From Limnephilus marmoratus (Eukaryota > Arthropoda > Insecta > Trichoptera > Limnephilidae): 64,000 nt of DNA. Position 1 is the stretch's first letter, and every line of letters begins with the position of its first letter. The stretch lies in assembly GCA_917880885.1 (NCBI GenBank), contig OU862920.1, forward strand, positions 40,149,019-40,213,018, read 5' to 3'. The position numbers were made by a program, and so were the translations under genes. Positions 1 through 10,329 of this stretch are shown in pieces. The notes under the pieces are model-generated. The model was not told where the DNA came from and did not search any database. It worked only from the letters and a program-made list of their open reading frames with translations.

Positions 1-137
1 CTATTAAATTTGATTATTTTTAATTTAAAAAATGGAAATAAGTTTGAAGTGTAATCAGCAATCTAATCTGAGGATTATTTATTGAAACATAATTAAAGTA
101 TCTGTGTTTATCTGAGGGAATTCTTATTTACAATTCC

Positions 138-488
138 GAGCTGGGTATGGGTACCGCCGCCCCGGGAACCATTTATTATACACCTCTGCAGCATGAACAC
201 CCGTGTGGTTCGCTGCGTTTGGTGACTTGCAGGGAGGCGCGGGAACATCTGTTGAGCTGTGTTCAGGTCTTGGCGGCGGATGGGATGGGATGGATTCGTA
301 CATCCGTCACTCCTAGACACACTAACCCCTAGATTCCTGTCCACTTCTCATACCTTTTTCCTTCCCAGAACTTCTTCTCCTTCCTTCCCTAAAAAAGAAC
401 CTCCGCACAACATCCCCAAAGACGACATAGGCCCCGAGTGAAATTATATTCTTCAAGGCCTCCTGTGAGGAGCTACTGTAAAAAAAAT
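138..488 (+). repeat. R-A retroposon, copy 1 (internally shortened)
   Basis: SINE-like repeat that begins near GGGTACCGCCGCCCCGGG and ends with a TCCTGTGAGGAGCTACTGTA block and an A run. Compared with the copy at 29254 it lacks part of the middle. A degenerate hairpin (GGCCCCGAG..CTTCAAGGCC) precedes the tail. An R-B element follows immediately. Short open frames on both strands are unrelated between copies, so I do not treat the repeat as coding. Confidence 0.75.
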
Positions 489-489
489 A

Positions 490-712
490 CAAGTGCGAAG
501 TTCACACGCGGTAGAAGTGAAACCTTTAGAAAAATAAAGTAGACAAGAGTGGGAAGACTACGTAGCACCGCACAAAGAGCAGATCGATAATTATACGATC
601 ACATTCTCTCGCAAGCTAAATCCTATAGATGTGTGTTTTTGTCTATTTTTGGTGTCGCTATTTTTCGTTTTATAGAGTTTCAAATCACAGCGGTGCTAAG
701 AAATATTCACTA
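490..712 (+). repeat. R-B MITE-like element, copy 1
   Basis: Starts with the family head (TTCACACGCGGTAGAAGTGAAACC) and continues through the conserved core (GAAGACTACGTAGCACCGCACAAAG, AAATCCTATAGATGTGTG). It ends at the family tail AAATCACAGCGGTGCTAAG, with the terminal GAAGTTTTCACTTC decayed to AAATATTCAC. Head GAAGTGAAACCTTT and tail GAAGTTTTCACTTC form imperfect terminal inverted repeats across the family. Noncoding. Confidence 0.75.
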
Positions 713-720
713 AAAAAATC

Positions 721-1080
721 AGAGTGTGCAATCACACGCAATGGAAATGAGACTTGAAAGTCGCTAGATGTCACTTTCTTTTCTTTTGCCTGTTTATTTT
801 AAAGTGGTTTGAAGATTGGATATTGATTTCACAAAAAAAAATGTTTTTTTTTTGGATTTCGTAGGATTCGAACCTCCGTTCACTTGATGTCTGTGTCTCT
901 GGCCGCTGAGCTTGTCGAGCGCCTTGCCCATTGCGCTATCAAAGGCCCGCGCCGACGCGCGAATTTACCGCAATATATTAGAACCGAGAACCGTCAAATT
1001 ATAAATTTTTGTGACGCATTTCTGTTTCATCCGAATTTAAAATCGCTAACGAGGCAAAAGAAGTTTCACTTCAAAAAAAG
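721..1080 (+). repeat. R-C element, copy 1 (R-B ends with tRNA-like core)
   Basis: Begins AGAGTGTGCAATCACACGC and ends AAAAGAAGTTTCACTTCAAAA, the same kind of ends as R-B. The core is unrelated to R-B: GTCGCTAGATGTCACTTTC, then a tRNA-like block on the minus strand, then AACCGAGAACCGTCAAAT and TTTCATCCGAATTT. It directly follows an R-B copy. The open frame across it is not conserved in the other R-C copies. Confidence 0.7.
861..946 (-). promoter_or_regulatory. tRNA-like pol III A/B boxes inside R-C
   Basis: On the minus strand the block reads GCCTTTGATAGCGCAATGGG ... GGAGGTTCGAATCCTACG. TAGCGCAATGG fits the A box (TRGYNNANNGG) and GGTTCGAATCC is an exact B box. The 3' side does not pair with the 5' GCCTTTG, so this is a tRNA-derived promoter block and not an intact tRNA. 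Equivalent blocks lie at 17283, 29856 and 63791. Confidence 0.6.
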
Positions 1081-1090
1081 ATTCTCATAA

Positions 1091-1730
1091 CATTTTTAGG
1101 GAAAAAGTGTCTGCATTTAAATTTCTGTATTTTTATCAGGAATCCGCCTGAAATTAGCGTTTCTTTCATAAATAACGTAGATTATATAAAATTGTCGAGA
1201 TCCAACTAGGGAAAAATGCTAATAATGGCAATGTGCATAAATTGCGGGCGCTGTTTTGCATAAAATCCGATAAAAGCCCAAAACCAGAAACAATATTAAT
1301 ATGTATCGAGATATTCTAAGCCCCCATTGTTTATTTACCATTACATTATACGTTCCGCTTTATTTCTAATGTGCACAATATGCAAATAGATGTACTAGAA
1401 TTTTAATTGCAAGATTCATCGCTACGGGGTCATCTGTGTATCTGTTTTGTCTGTTGTTTTAAAAAAAACGGAAAGTAATATTTAAAATAAACCATAAATA
1501 TCAGAAAGTAAGAATTTTAAAATATTATAAGGTTATCTCTCTCTCTCAGGTTTATGTGGGACCTAGCGATCCGTAACGTAGCAAGGTTCTGCTTTTTTGT
1601 TCTAGAATGTAAAAAGAAACAAGATTGTTTGGGAAGATTCCATAAATGTATTATAAAGAGAAGTACATACACAAAGTGTATCCAAATAATATGACAAAAG
1701 GAATAGTAACAATTTAACAAAAACATACCC
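1091..1730. other. No recognised feature
   Basis: AT-rich sequence with a short CT run near 1537. I see no gene, RNA or repeat shared with the rest of the window. Confidence 0.4.
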
Positions 1731-1731
1731 G

Positions 1732-2215
1732 ATGGACCAGATGTTAAACCAAGCTAATCTATTTCTATTACACGTTGAGGATGCCGATGCGACGGGGATG
1801 GTAGCTCGGAGTACGAAGGGCGAAGTGTTTCGTCCCACACTAGGGGAAGGGTTCTCGAGTACAACCTTCACGGGAACTCGACATCAGGGGAAGGCCAAGG
1901 TCATCCTTCCACGGTATAGGTCCAGCAGCTGCTTCCATAGGCCTCAAAATCTCGGAGGTTCCAGGCTCCCACGTGTCCCATCCGTAACAACGGTTCCAAA
2001 AACCTTCGGGGCGAGAACGACAATTTTCTCGGGAGTCAACAAGACAGATGGTTGTTAGGATCCATCGATCTCGGCGGGTAATCAACAGGATTACCCCAAT
2101 AACTTTCGATTTCACATCGGACTCGGCTGGCAGGTAGCCATTATCATAAAAATCGGAACAAACACATTTTCCACAAACTAAAGACTTGAACACACTCCTC
2201 AAGCGACGCGTGAAC
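1732..2215. other. GC-richer block with overlapping open frames, identity unknown
   Basis: This block is clearly richer in G+C than its surroundings. It carries an open frame on the plus strand (1732-2058, 108 codons) and overlapping ones on the minus strand (1840-2202, 120 codons; 1602-1871). None of the proteins resembles a family I know, and I see no splice-site or polyadenylation context that favours a strand. It could be a decayed exon, part of an unrecognised transposon or a GC-rich unique segment. Confidence 0.3.
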
Positions 2216-2229
2216 TCCGCGGGACACGT

Positions 2230-2555
2230 TGCGGTTATTCTTAAGATTTTCTTACATGTCGATCAGACTTAAATTAAGTATTTTTGACTCATTGAAACTG
2301 CGGCGGTTCCCAAGACGCCGCTGTTTCTAGAAGTGTCAAAACCAGAGAGAAAAAAGTGTTGCCAAACCAATACGTGCTGTTCAAAATACCAGGTTAGTGG
2401 TCAGGTAAATAATTATATCACAAATTGATAATTATTTACGTGACAATATCCACAAACCTATTTACTTAACAGGTTTAATATAGATAGGGTGTATACATTT
2501 TATTGTACAGATATTCAAATCAGGGAGGCGACTTCGACCAAGTATAGATATAGGT
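2230..2555. other. No recognised feature
   Basis: AT-rich interval with a small inverted stretch around CAAATTGATAATTATTTACGTGA near 2411-2452. No gene seen. Confidence 0.35.
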
Positions 2556-2557
2556 GA

Positions 2558-2956
2558 ATATGAGGCTGGTATGTGGGTACTGCCGTCCGGGAAAATGTTA
2601 TTGTACACCCAAAACCTCTGGAGGTCACCCTAAGTGTATGTTTGGTGACTTAGAAGGGGTGCCCTGGTTCATGCGAGAAAAACCGGTTGAGTGAAACCAT
2701 TTGAATTCTCCAGCAAGGCTCTCTCGGAACATCGCATCGCCTTGTACCACAGTGGAGAGGGATGGATTTCATCGTCTGTCACTCCTGGACACACTAACCC
2801 CTATATTCCTACCCACACCTCAATGCGTTTTCATTTCCATAACTTCCTCTCCTTCGTTTCCTAAAAAGACCCTGCAAAAAGCACCCCCAACGATGATAAA
2901 TATGCGGGGAATTATTTTCTTCAAGGCTTCCTGTATGGAACTAATATAAAAAAAAA
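2558..2956 (+). repeat. R-A retroposon, copy 2
   Basis: Diverged copy that starts GGTATGTGGGTACTGCCG. It contains the family blocks GGTCACCCTAAGTGTATG, TCCTGGACACACTAACCCC and CCTAAAAAGACCCTGC, then CTTCAAGGCTTCCTGTATGGAAC and an A run. A second, 5'-truncated copy begins 33 bp downstream. Confidence 0.7.
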
Positions 2957-2989
2957 TCAAATTAAATTTAGAAAAAGGCTAGAATTTTT

Positions 2990-3350
2990 ACCATAGGTCA
3001 CCCCATTTGGTTCGACACGTTTGGTGACATGGGTGCTCAGGTTCATGGAGTGAGACTTATCTGGGTATTGGCGCCGGATGTGTCTGCCCACCAACTGTGA
3101 GGTATCGCAAGAAACTGGTTGAAGGAAACCATTTGACTTGTCCAGCAGGGCTCTCTCAAAACATCGCCGAGCACCACACTGGGGAGGATTGGATCCATTC
3201 GTCCGTCGCACCTGGACACACTGACGTCCGAATTTCCTCACAGCTTTTCTCTTACCAGAATTTCCTTTCCTTCCTTACCTAAAAACACGGTCCACAAAGC
3301 AACCCCAAAGATGACGTACGGGGATTCCCGAGTGGAGCTAATGAAAAAAA
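2990..3350 (+). repeat. R-A retroposon, copy 3 (5' truncated)
   Basis: Starts inside the family at CCATAGGTCACCCCATTTGG and runs to GAGTGGAGCTAATGAAAAAAA. The 5' truncation, A tail and head-to-tail position behind copy 2 fit target-primed reverse transcription into or next to the earlier tail. Confidence 0.7.
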
Positions 3351-3369
3351 ATTAAGTTAGAAGATTCGA

Positions 3370-3507
3370 GCAGTAAAAACTCTCGATAAGTGAACTCCGA
3401 AGTCATGTCGCCTGTCTCAACACAGGTATTCCCTAGTGAGACAGGCATCGAATAATGTTATGTAAACATACCTTTTATAGATAAATAAATAAATAAATAA
3501 ATAAATG
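3370..3507 (+). mobile_element. LINE 3' UTR/tail fragment with (AAAT)n end
   Basis: Contains a perfect 9 bp stem, CCTGTCTCA/TGAGACAGG (3411-3445), enclosing ACACAGGTATTCCCTAG, and ends in GATAAATAAATAAAT repeats. The same hairpin and inner motif occur on the minus strand at 14894-14926, downstream of a recognisable LINE coding end. I therefore assign this as a solo LINE 3' end. No coding part remains. Confidence 0.55.
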
Positions 3508-3619
3508 TAATCTGCACAGGTTTTGACATTAGAAAATGTAGGTATAATTAGCTTTTTATAATGAGAAATAAAGCTTTGAAGTTTCATTAAAACTTTAAAA
3601 ACAGGCCTGCACCGCGGTT

Positions 3620-4590
3620 TCTTTTGGGGCGCACCCTACAGTAAAAGTCAGGACCTTATTTCTTAGAACCTTAGACTGAAACAACTTATTAATTAAGTCC
3701 CAATTTATTACTCTCCATCAAGAAGTTCTAGAATCAGAACACCGGAATGTATTGTCACAGCAGCGCCTCCAAATATAATTCAGAGACCATTAAGGGGTTC
3801 AAGAAGGGGGTGCGGGGTGGGAGAAAGCGGGGGAACGGCTTAGCAATTATTGCAGCGAGCTTTGATAATGTCCCCGAGAATGCAACTCCCTGTGAGGGTT
3901 GACGTGTAGGTGAATTTTCCTTTGACGATTTAATATCTAAGATACTCGCCGGAAAATGCGCACACACGGCGCCGTGTAAGAGGCGTTCAGGAATATTTCA
4001 ACCATGCAAATTTCCACTTCCACGGCTGAGACGCCGCCGTATTCATACAAAATTCAACACAAAACATGTTGGCGAACAAAGCCTCCCGCTAGTAAATAAG
4101 ATATTACCAAGTTAGCGAGTCGATTGTTTCTGAAAAGAAAAGTTAACCCCGAGAACGTCCCGCTGCTGGGCGTATGTGGGCGGCTTATCTGCCGCGCCCT
4201 TTGACCTGCTAATTATATTATTATGTTTAGCGAAGTTTCTATACAAGTCATTATATAATCGGTAATTTCAATTAGCGCATAGTACTGCCGCTGAGAATAC
4301 CATTCTAAACTAATTGAGAGTCTGCATTTGTGTAAGATGTTTTGCTTACGAGGCTTCTTTCGCATTTAGTTTATTGTAATGGCTGATTAAGTTCTTTAAA
4401 GTACGATTGGAAAACACTTTAAACATTTTTGAAAACCTTTTATGCTAACGATTCTGATATTTTTTGTATGCCTCTACTGAAGTATAAAGCTGTACTATTT
4501 AAACAATTTAGCAGTACGTTTTTTAACAAGGTCACCATATACAAGTATTTTCTGTTTGCTTCTTCTTCACTGCTTTCAATAACTTTGTAT
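3620..4590. other. Unclassified, partly GC-richer interval
   Basis: Moderately GC-rich patches (for example 3960-4200) alternate with AT-rich sequence. The minus-strand open frame at 3755-3967 has no recognisable domain. No repeat shared with the rest of the window was seen. Confidence 0.35.
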
Positions 4591-4592
4591 TA

Positions 4593-4722
4593 ATATGTAT
4601 TATTTTTCTTATGTACTATTTTTACATATGTATTATTTTTATTTTGGTAATATGTATTATTTTTCTTTTGGTAGAATGTATTATTTTTATTTTGGTAATA
4701 TGTATTATTTTTCTTTTGGTTT
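4593..4722 (+). repeat. Minisatellite, ~24 bp unit
   Basis: About five tandem copies of ATGTATTATTTTT(A/C)TTTTGGTA. TATTTTG and CTTTTGG variants alternate, so the higher-order period is about 48 bp. The repetitive open frame across it (YYFYFGNM-type repeats) is a by-product. Confidence 0.8.
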
Positions 4723-5231
4723 ATTTACGAGTAAACTTATAATTTTACATTTCTTTCTTTTTTCTATATTGAAAAAAAAAACATGTACGTAAAGGACACT
4801 TGTGCATAATTATAAATAATTAATAATAACTAAATTAGTAAATAATTAAATTATGCATACATTATACCAGAAAAAATTAGAAACATGAATACCAATATAA
4901 AAAGTTTTAAAACTCACCTAAAAAATTATACTGAAAACTTAAACTGAATGATATTAAAAAAGCAATACAATAACACCCCCCCATACACACAAGCCTTGCT
5001 TAATTATGGGGGTACATCAAATATTCTACTATGTAATTAATTACTGTATAAAATTTATTTGTAATTTATGTACCTTCTATTACTAATAAAAAAAAAAAAA
5101 AAATTATAAATAATAAAATATATTTGTGCCTGAACTTTAGTAAATAAGATAAAGTTTTTTGGCGATGATTTGTTGATTTCAAATTGGTCATTTCTAAATT
5201 AAATTTACGCCTATCAAAATGTTTGTCATTT

Positions 5232-5270
5232 GACTGTCTTAGAACAGGAGACCTTCCTAGTTGGACAGTC
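5232..5270 (+). repeat. LINE-type 3' UTR hairpin, diverged copy
   Basis: GACTGTC/GACAGTC stem with the inner sequence AGAACAGGAGACCTTCCTAG. It matches the layout of the 3411 hairpin (ACACAGGTATTCCCTAG). Probably another relic of the same LINE tail. Confidence 0.4.
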
Positions 5271-5274
5271 TAAT

Positions 5275-5432
5275 GGTGGGTTTCTTCATTTATCGAGAAT
5301 GCTAAATGCAATGCTAATTGTAAAAGTAAACGGTCAAATGCATAGAAATTTCGTTTAAATTTTAAATTTCGGTCGTTTATTTTTACAATTAGCATTGCAT
5401 TTAGCATTCTCGGTAAATGAAGAAACCCACCC
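5275..5432. repeat. Fold-back element, ~58 bp arms
   Basis: The left arm starts GGTGGGTTTCTTCATTTATC and the right arm is its near-perfect reverse complement, ending GAAGAAACCCACC, with a ~40 bp AT-rich loop. Noncoding and short, consistent with a MITE or fold-back remnant. No clear target duplication was seen. Confidence 0.75.
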
Positions 5433-5569
5433 AAAGCTTCTTTGTACTGATGTATTCTCTATAACAAATAAAAAAAAACAAAACAAAAAAAAAAACAAAC
5501 TATCGAAACAAGGCATTTCCATTTTCGCAAATATCGACATTTCAAGAGAAGGAGAGGAAAAGACTGACT

Positions 5570-6178
5570 AACTTACTACCCATCACGCCGTTTCCCCGCA
5601 GGGGTTGGCAGAGAGGACGGACCGCCAAACAACTCGGTCTTGGCACACACTCTTTGCCTCACTCACTCTTTTGACATGGCCCGACTCAAGTATCTGATTC
5701 ACTTGATCGTGCTGTGTCTTCCTCGGCGTCCCCGACTTCTTCTTCCATTCACATTTGCGTCATATATTCTTCTCACACTATTTTCTTCTTTCATTCGCTC
5801 TACATGCCCATACCATCTGAGGGTCCCTTTCTTGATCATACTCATTATTTTTACATCAGCCTTACATTATTAGCGGATATCCACATATCTCACACGATCA
5901 TACATGGTTTTACCACGCATACGCCTCAGGGATCTCATTTCAACAGCATTCAATTTACTTTCACCCTTCCTCTGCCAGTTCCATTCCTCACTGCCATACA
6001 TCAAGGTTGGTATCAGGACTCCATTGTGGACTCCTAGCTTCGCTTCTTGTGAAAGTTTTTTTTTATTAGCGCCAACGGCATTCCGTCCTCCAAATGGAGT
6101 TATACTTGCATTTACCCTTCTTTCAATATCTCTATCAGCCTTCCCATCTCTCGTAAACATACTACCCAGAGACAGGGA
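5570..6178 (-). pseudogene. LINE reverse transcriptase, C-terminal end and 3' region (truncated)
   Basis: The minus-strand frame 6160-5870 encodes a typical APE-type LINE ORF2 C-terminus: MFTRDGKADRDIERRVNAS, then GVLIPTLMYGSEEWNWQRK and LNAVEMRSLRRMRG. It follows the catalytic palm in such proteins. The endonuclease and catalytic RT domains are absent, so this is a 5'-truncated copy. Downstream on the same strand, 5870-5570 looks like 3' UTR; the part ending near CATGGCCCGACTCAAGT recurs as a fragment at 19378. RTE-like placement is my best guess. Confidence 0.7.
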
Positions 6179-6199
6179 GGAAGAGTGTTAGGACAAAAA

Positions 6200-6600
6200 A
6201 ATACAGAGTGCAATTCATATGCGGTAGAAGTGAAACCTTCAGAAAACTAAAGTAGACAAAGTTGAGAGAATTGAGAAAATAATGCCATTGCAATCGTCAA
6301 CAAGCTTATTTATAAACAAAAATAGAGAGTTAGACGCGCCACAGACAAAGCGATCATAGACACAAAATTCTTTGCAATATTTTGGTAAAAGATGGCATAG
6401 ACATGAAAGTTTAAAGTAAGAGGCTCTACTCATAAGAGATTAGGTAAATGAGAAAAGAGTGTTCAGTGCTAAAATGACGTTAAATATGAAATAAGACAAT
6501 CACAACATACAACATCCAACAGATGTAAGAGTAAGGAGACTGCGAAGCACCGCACAAAGAGGAACCGAAAGAGAGTACGTTTCAATCTGGGGGTTATTTT
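6200..6600 (+). repeat. R-B element, degenerate and interrupted
   Basis: The family head is clear (GAGTGCAATTCATATGCGGTAGAAGTGAAACCTTC, 6207-6240), and a core piece GCGAAGCACCGCACAAAGAGG follows at 6541. The ~280 bp between does not match the family. Either an insertion or rearrangement has split the element. Confidence 0.55.
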
Positions 6601-7090
6601 ATTTTTAAAGGCAAAACAAACCATTCTAAAAAATGGTACTGAAAAATATCCTAAAAAGTGCACAAAAGTTAAGGTTTTACTCGTGGATTTAATCAGCTCA
6701 GGATGCAAATCAATTTTGTAGAGACTTATGGATAGATATTGGAGGAAATAATATTTATGTATACTCGCTTTTATAGGATCGGCTCTATAAAGGGTGGTCA
6801 TTGCGCGTTCATTCTGATGAATTAGTCGCAAAACTTCTCAGGACTTTTAAGCGGTTTCACCCAGAGAATTCTAACTATTTTCATCCAAACGGAAAACGTG
6901 CAAGGTAAATTCCAATGCCAGACCCGCTTCCATTTTATACAAAAACGGCTAATAGTTTTCTGAGACAAAACTCGACAAATAGATAAATTTAATAGTAATA
7001 CGGATAGATAGTGCGCAAAATAATATTGATGTACACTCGCTTGGATAGGATCGGCTCTACAAGGGGCGGTCATCGTGCGTTATCATTCTA
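6600..7090. repeat. R-L repeat, two diverged tandem copies
   Basis: The segments ending near 6831 and 7076 share CTCGCTT..ATAGGATCGGCTCTA..AAGGG..GGTCAT, preceded by related sequence. A third piece at 7761-7970 shares the CAAACGGAAAA..GCAAGG..AAATTCCAA block and the ACTCGACAAA block. Short minus-strand frames in both copies contain the shared residues RADPI..S.H.YYF, but no domain is recognisable. Confidence 0.6.
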
Positions 7091-7096
7091 AATTAG

Positions 7097-7754
7097 GAGG
7101 CAAGTATGGGTACCGCCGCCCCGGGAACCACTTATTGGATAACCAACTCCTCCGCCATTTGATGACGTAGAAGGGGTGCCCGGGTTCATGGGGTGAGGTT
7201 TGCCCAGCCCTTAGCGGCGGATGCGTATGCCCACCTGCTGCATGGCATTCCGGACAAGAGAGACTGATTGAGGGAGGCCTTTTGACCTTTCCAGACGGAC
7301 TCATCTATCAACTTGCACCGCAGTTGAAGGGATGGATTGTCACTCCTAGATACACTGACTCCCAGATTCCTAATCACCCAGAAGTGACCAGGGTACCCAG
7401 CATGGTCGATCGACATAGGTTTTATCGAAAATGTCGGTAACTTGTCATCGCTCCCGAGCACGACTGCACGCAGCTAACGAACAAATAACAGTTCACAACG
7501 ACTAAGGGTTCCTATTTAATTTGACGTGAACTATTATTTGTTCGTTAGCTGCCTACAGTCATGCTCGAGAGCCATGACAAGTTACCGACATTTTCGATAA
7601 AACCTATATCGATCGACCATGCTAGGTACCCAGAACTTCCTATCCTTTCCTTCCTTAAAAAGACCATCGACACAGCATCCACTAAGATGACATAGGCCCT
7701 GAGGGAAATTATTTTCCTCAGAGCCTCCTGTGTGGAGCTAATGTTAAAAAAAAT
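7097..7754 (+). repeat. R-A retroposon, copy 4, with target duplication
   Basis: A long copy running from GAGGCAAGTATGGGTACCGCC to a TGTGGAGCTAATGTTAAAAAAAAT tail. It is flanked by AATTAG at 7091-7096 and again at 7755-7760. The uninterrupted R-L sequence at 6820 (GATGAATTAGTCGC) shows the empty-site layout. This supports retroposition. A 239 bp fold-back has inserted inside it. Confidence 0.8.
7392..7630. repeat. Fold-back MITE inside R-A copy 4, 105 bp arms
   Basis: Arms 7392-7496 and 7526-7630 are near-perfect inverted repeats (GGTACCCAGCATGGTCGATC at one end, its complement at the other) with a 29 bp loop. It interrupts the family sequence between CCTAATCACCC and AGAACTTCC, so it is younger than the R-A copy. 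Confidence 0.8.
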
Positions 7755-7760
7755 AATTAG

Positions 7761-7970
7761 TCACCAAACCTATCCGAACTTTATGCGGTTAGAATTTCAC
7801 CCGAAATTGTAGAAAACTCGTCAAAGGGGAAGTCTTCACCATCTTACCATTTTCAAACAAACGGAAAATGAGCAAGGGAAATTCCAAATGTCAGACAGTT
7901 TTATACACATGTACAGCTAATGGTTTTGTGAGGTAAAACTCGACAAACGGATAACTTCCTCTGTGTTGGA
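7761..7970. repeat. R-L repeat, third copy
   Basis: Continues the R-L sequence after the R-A insertion. It shares TCACCAAA..CTAT, the TTTTCAAACAAACGG-type block and GTAAAACTCGACAAACGGATAA with 6822-6985. Confidence 0.55.
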
Positions 7971-8181
7971 TTGTAATGTTTATGAGTGGAGGGACCGTAA
8001 AATACGTTTTATATTTCGAAACAGATGTGTCAAGGTCTGAAAAAAACTCGCAAATAATGCTTCCATTTAGGACTTTTACCAATTGGTGAACCTGAATGCA
8101 AAGAATTTGGCGGAAAAACCGAATAATTACCAATTTTCAATCACTTGACCTCACGAAAATTATTCAGCGAGCTAAAAATAG

Positions 8182-8694
8182 ATAGAAAAATGAAACAATT
8201 CAACTTTGTATAAACCACTTATATAATGCGCAAATCCGACCGGTTTCGGAACAAACGTACCTTCGTCAGGGAAAGCTTATACTAATTTGACAGTTTCGAA
8301 CAATGTTTTATTATGGTAGGGGTGGAGCCGTTGCTAGTTAATAATGTAGATTGGGTGGGTAGGTATTAGTGTAGAGTGGGTGGAAAGGGGAACAAATCCA
8401 TGATTGGGCTATATGACAATATTTTTTGTTTGTTGATAATAGATTCATTATTTTGAAGGTATTTTTTAATTTCCAAGGCTTCTAAGTTATCTAAAATATA
8501 AATCATTAATTATAAATCCACCCAATCTACATTATTAACTAGCAACGGCTCCACCCCTACCATAATAAAACATTGTTCGAAACTGTCAAATTAGTATAAG
8601 CTTTTCCTGACGAAGGAACGTTTGTTCCGAAACCGGTCGGATTTGCGCATTATATAAGTGGTTTATACAAAGTTGAATTGTTTCATTTTTCTAT
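8182..8694. repeat. R-F fold-back element, 177 bp arms
   Basis: Arms 8182-8358 and 8518-8694 are nearly perfect inverted repeats around a 159 bp AT-rich loop. Each arm carries the motif CTGACGAAGG, a GGAAC/GTTCC hairpin and GAAACCGGTC (right arm 8607-8640). A relative lies at 23965-24400. Noncoding; target duplication not identified. Confidence 0.8.
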
Positions 8695-8699
8695 AATGG

Positions 8700-10240
8700 A
8701 TAACCACAAAGTAATAGCTACATTCAAACATATAAAAATAGATACTTCGCAAAATTCCAGATAGTAAGGTTGAGCAAATTTCACAATGCCAAAGCTCACC
8801 GTTTGAGTTCTTTGGCGGTTCGCACATTAATTTTAATCGTAGTTAGAACCGAAAATAAAATGGTATCCTAGTAATTCCACAAAGCAAGAGCTTTGAAATT
8901 TTTGCGACTCCAGAACTATTCGTTAAAGAGATTTTGCAGCACCGAATTTAGAGATTTTCTGTTTTATAATTAAGTTTCGCATGAATAATGATGTAATTAA
9001 TTTTAATGTTATTACGAACATTTATGCTCACGCCAGGTAATTAATTGTTTACGACTTTTCTCGTGTTACTCTAAAAAATTCACTGACACATTTTGAGTAG
9101 ACATTGTATGAGATTTTACTAGCTGATAAGCAAATGCGTGCTAGTTTTTTTAAAGGAATCAACATAAAACGCCGTACTTAAATTTATTCACGTTTTTAAT
9201 GGCGCGATATTCATCTTCCAAACGCACGTTGGCAAACTACATTAATTACGGACTTTTATTTCAAATTAGCCTAAACAATAATAACCTTTTAATAAATTAA
9301 ACGAATTCCCGGCTAATTATCAGCTAGCCGATTGGTCTAAATAAATTTTAAATACATATTATGAAATACGCAATAATTTTACAGGGTGGTAAGCTGTGTA
9401 GTTGATGTACAATAGATAATCGAGTTAATGGGGTGGGAAAAACCTGCAAGCGACTTAACCAGGACAACGATCGATTTTTTTATTTATTAAAATTAATATT
9501 AATCACAAAAAAGACACGGTAACGGGGGAGTGGAAGTATGTCTACCTGACTATTCATATCTCATCATTAAACTCTCCGGAATAGATTTTTTCCAACTCAT
9601 AGGGAATATGGTGTTGTGGTTTGTTCTTATAGTATGCACTTTAGATAAATAAACATGTCTATAAAAAAATATTCTATAGTCCTTCTTTGAGTACTTAAAA
9701 GGAAAATTCTTTTTGACTTTATAAATATGTTTCAAATATTTGCTCAAAATGGATAACCAAACGCAGATTCTATTTAATAAAATGTTTTAGTTATCCACTC
9801 ATATTGTGTATCCTTTTACAATACAAGATTTACAATAAGTTTAGATTTAATAACAGTTACAGAAAATTCCATACGAACCGTATAAAGAGGTACAAATTTG
9901 CTGAGGTACTTAATAACAACACATTACTTAAAAACACCGAAACGCTTTATTAATAATTTTTTTTGTATTTTGCATATCTGATAAATGACTGTTTACCATA
10001 CAAGAACGATTGTTTATCAGACGTGTAAATTTTAAAAGTAGTTTATTAGTAAGATAACATCTTTGGGCTTTGCTACGGAGATATTTAAAAAAACATTTGC
10101 AAATCTGAGCATTTCAATAATGCGTGTTATAAGCGCGTCTACAAGTTTATTTTTATCAGGTAATCTTTCCCTACCTAAGATTATTTATTTCTCATTTACA
10201 AAGTATTGTTTTCCTATTAACAGTTTTTAAAAAATATAAA
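8700..10240. other. AT-rich interval without recognised feature
   Basis: Single-copy-looking sequence. The minus-strand open frames at 7891-8133 and 9550-9747 show no family features. The first ~60 bp (GGATAACCACAAAGTAATAGC) resemble the sequence next to the other R-F copy at 24190-24225, so the fold-back family may extend slightly further. Confidence 0.35.
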
Positions 10241-10246
10241 TATACA

Positions 10247-10249
<3 letters not shown>

Positions 10250-10315
<66 letters not shown>
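10250..10315. repeat. (TA)n microsatellite
   Basis: About 33 uninterrupted TA units lie immediately upstream of an R-B element. Confidence 0.95.
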
Positions 10316-10319
<4 letters not shown>

Positions 10320-10329
10320 TTTTTAAATC

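Noticed and set aside
4595..4792. Repetitive Tyr/Phe-rich frame
   Set aside because: By-product of the ATGTATTATTTTT minisatellite.
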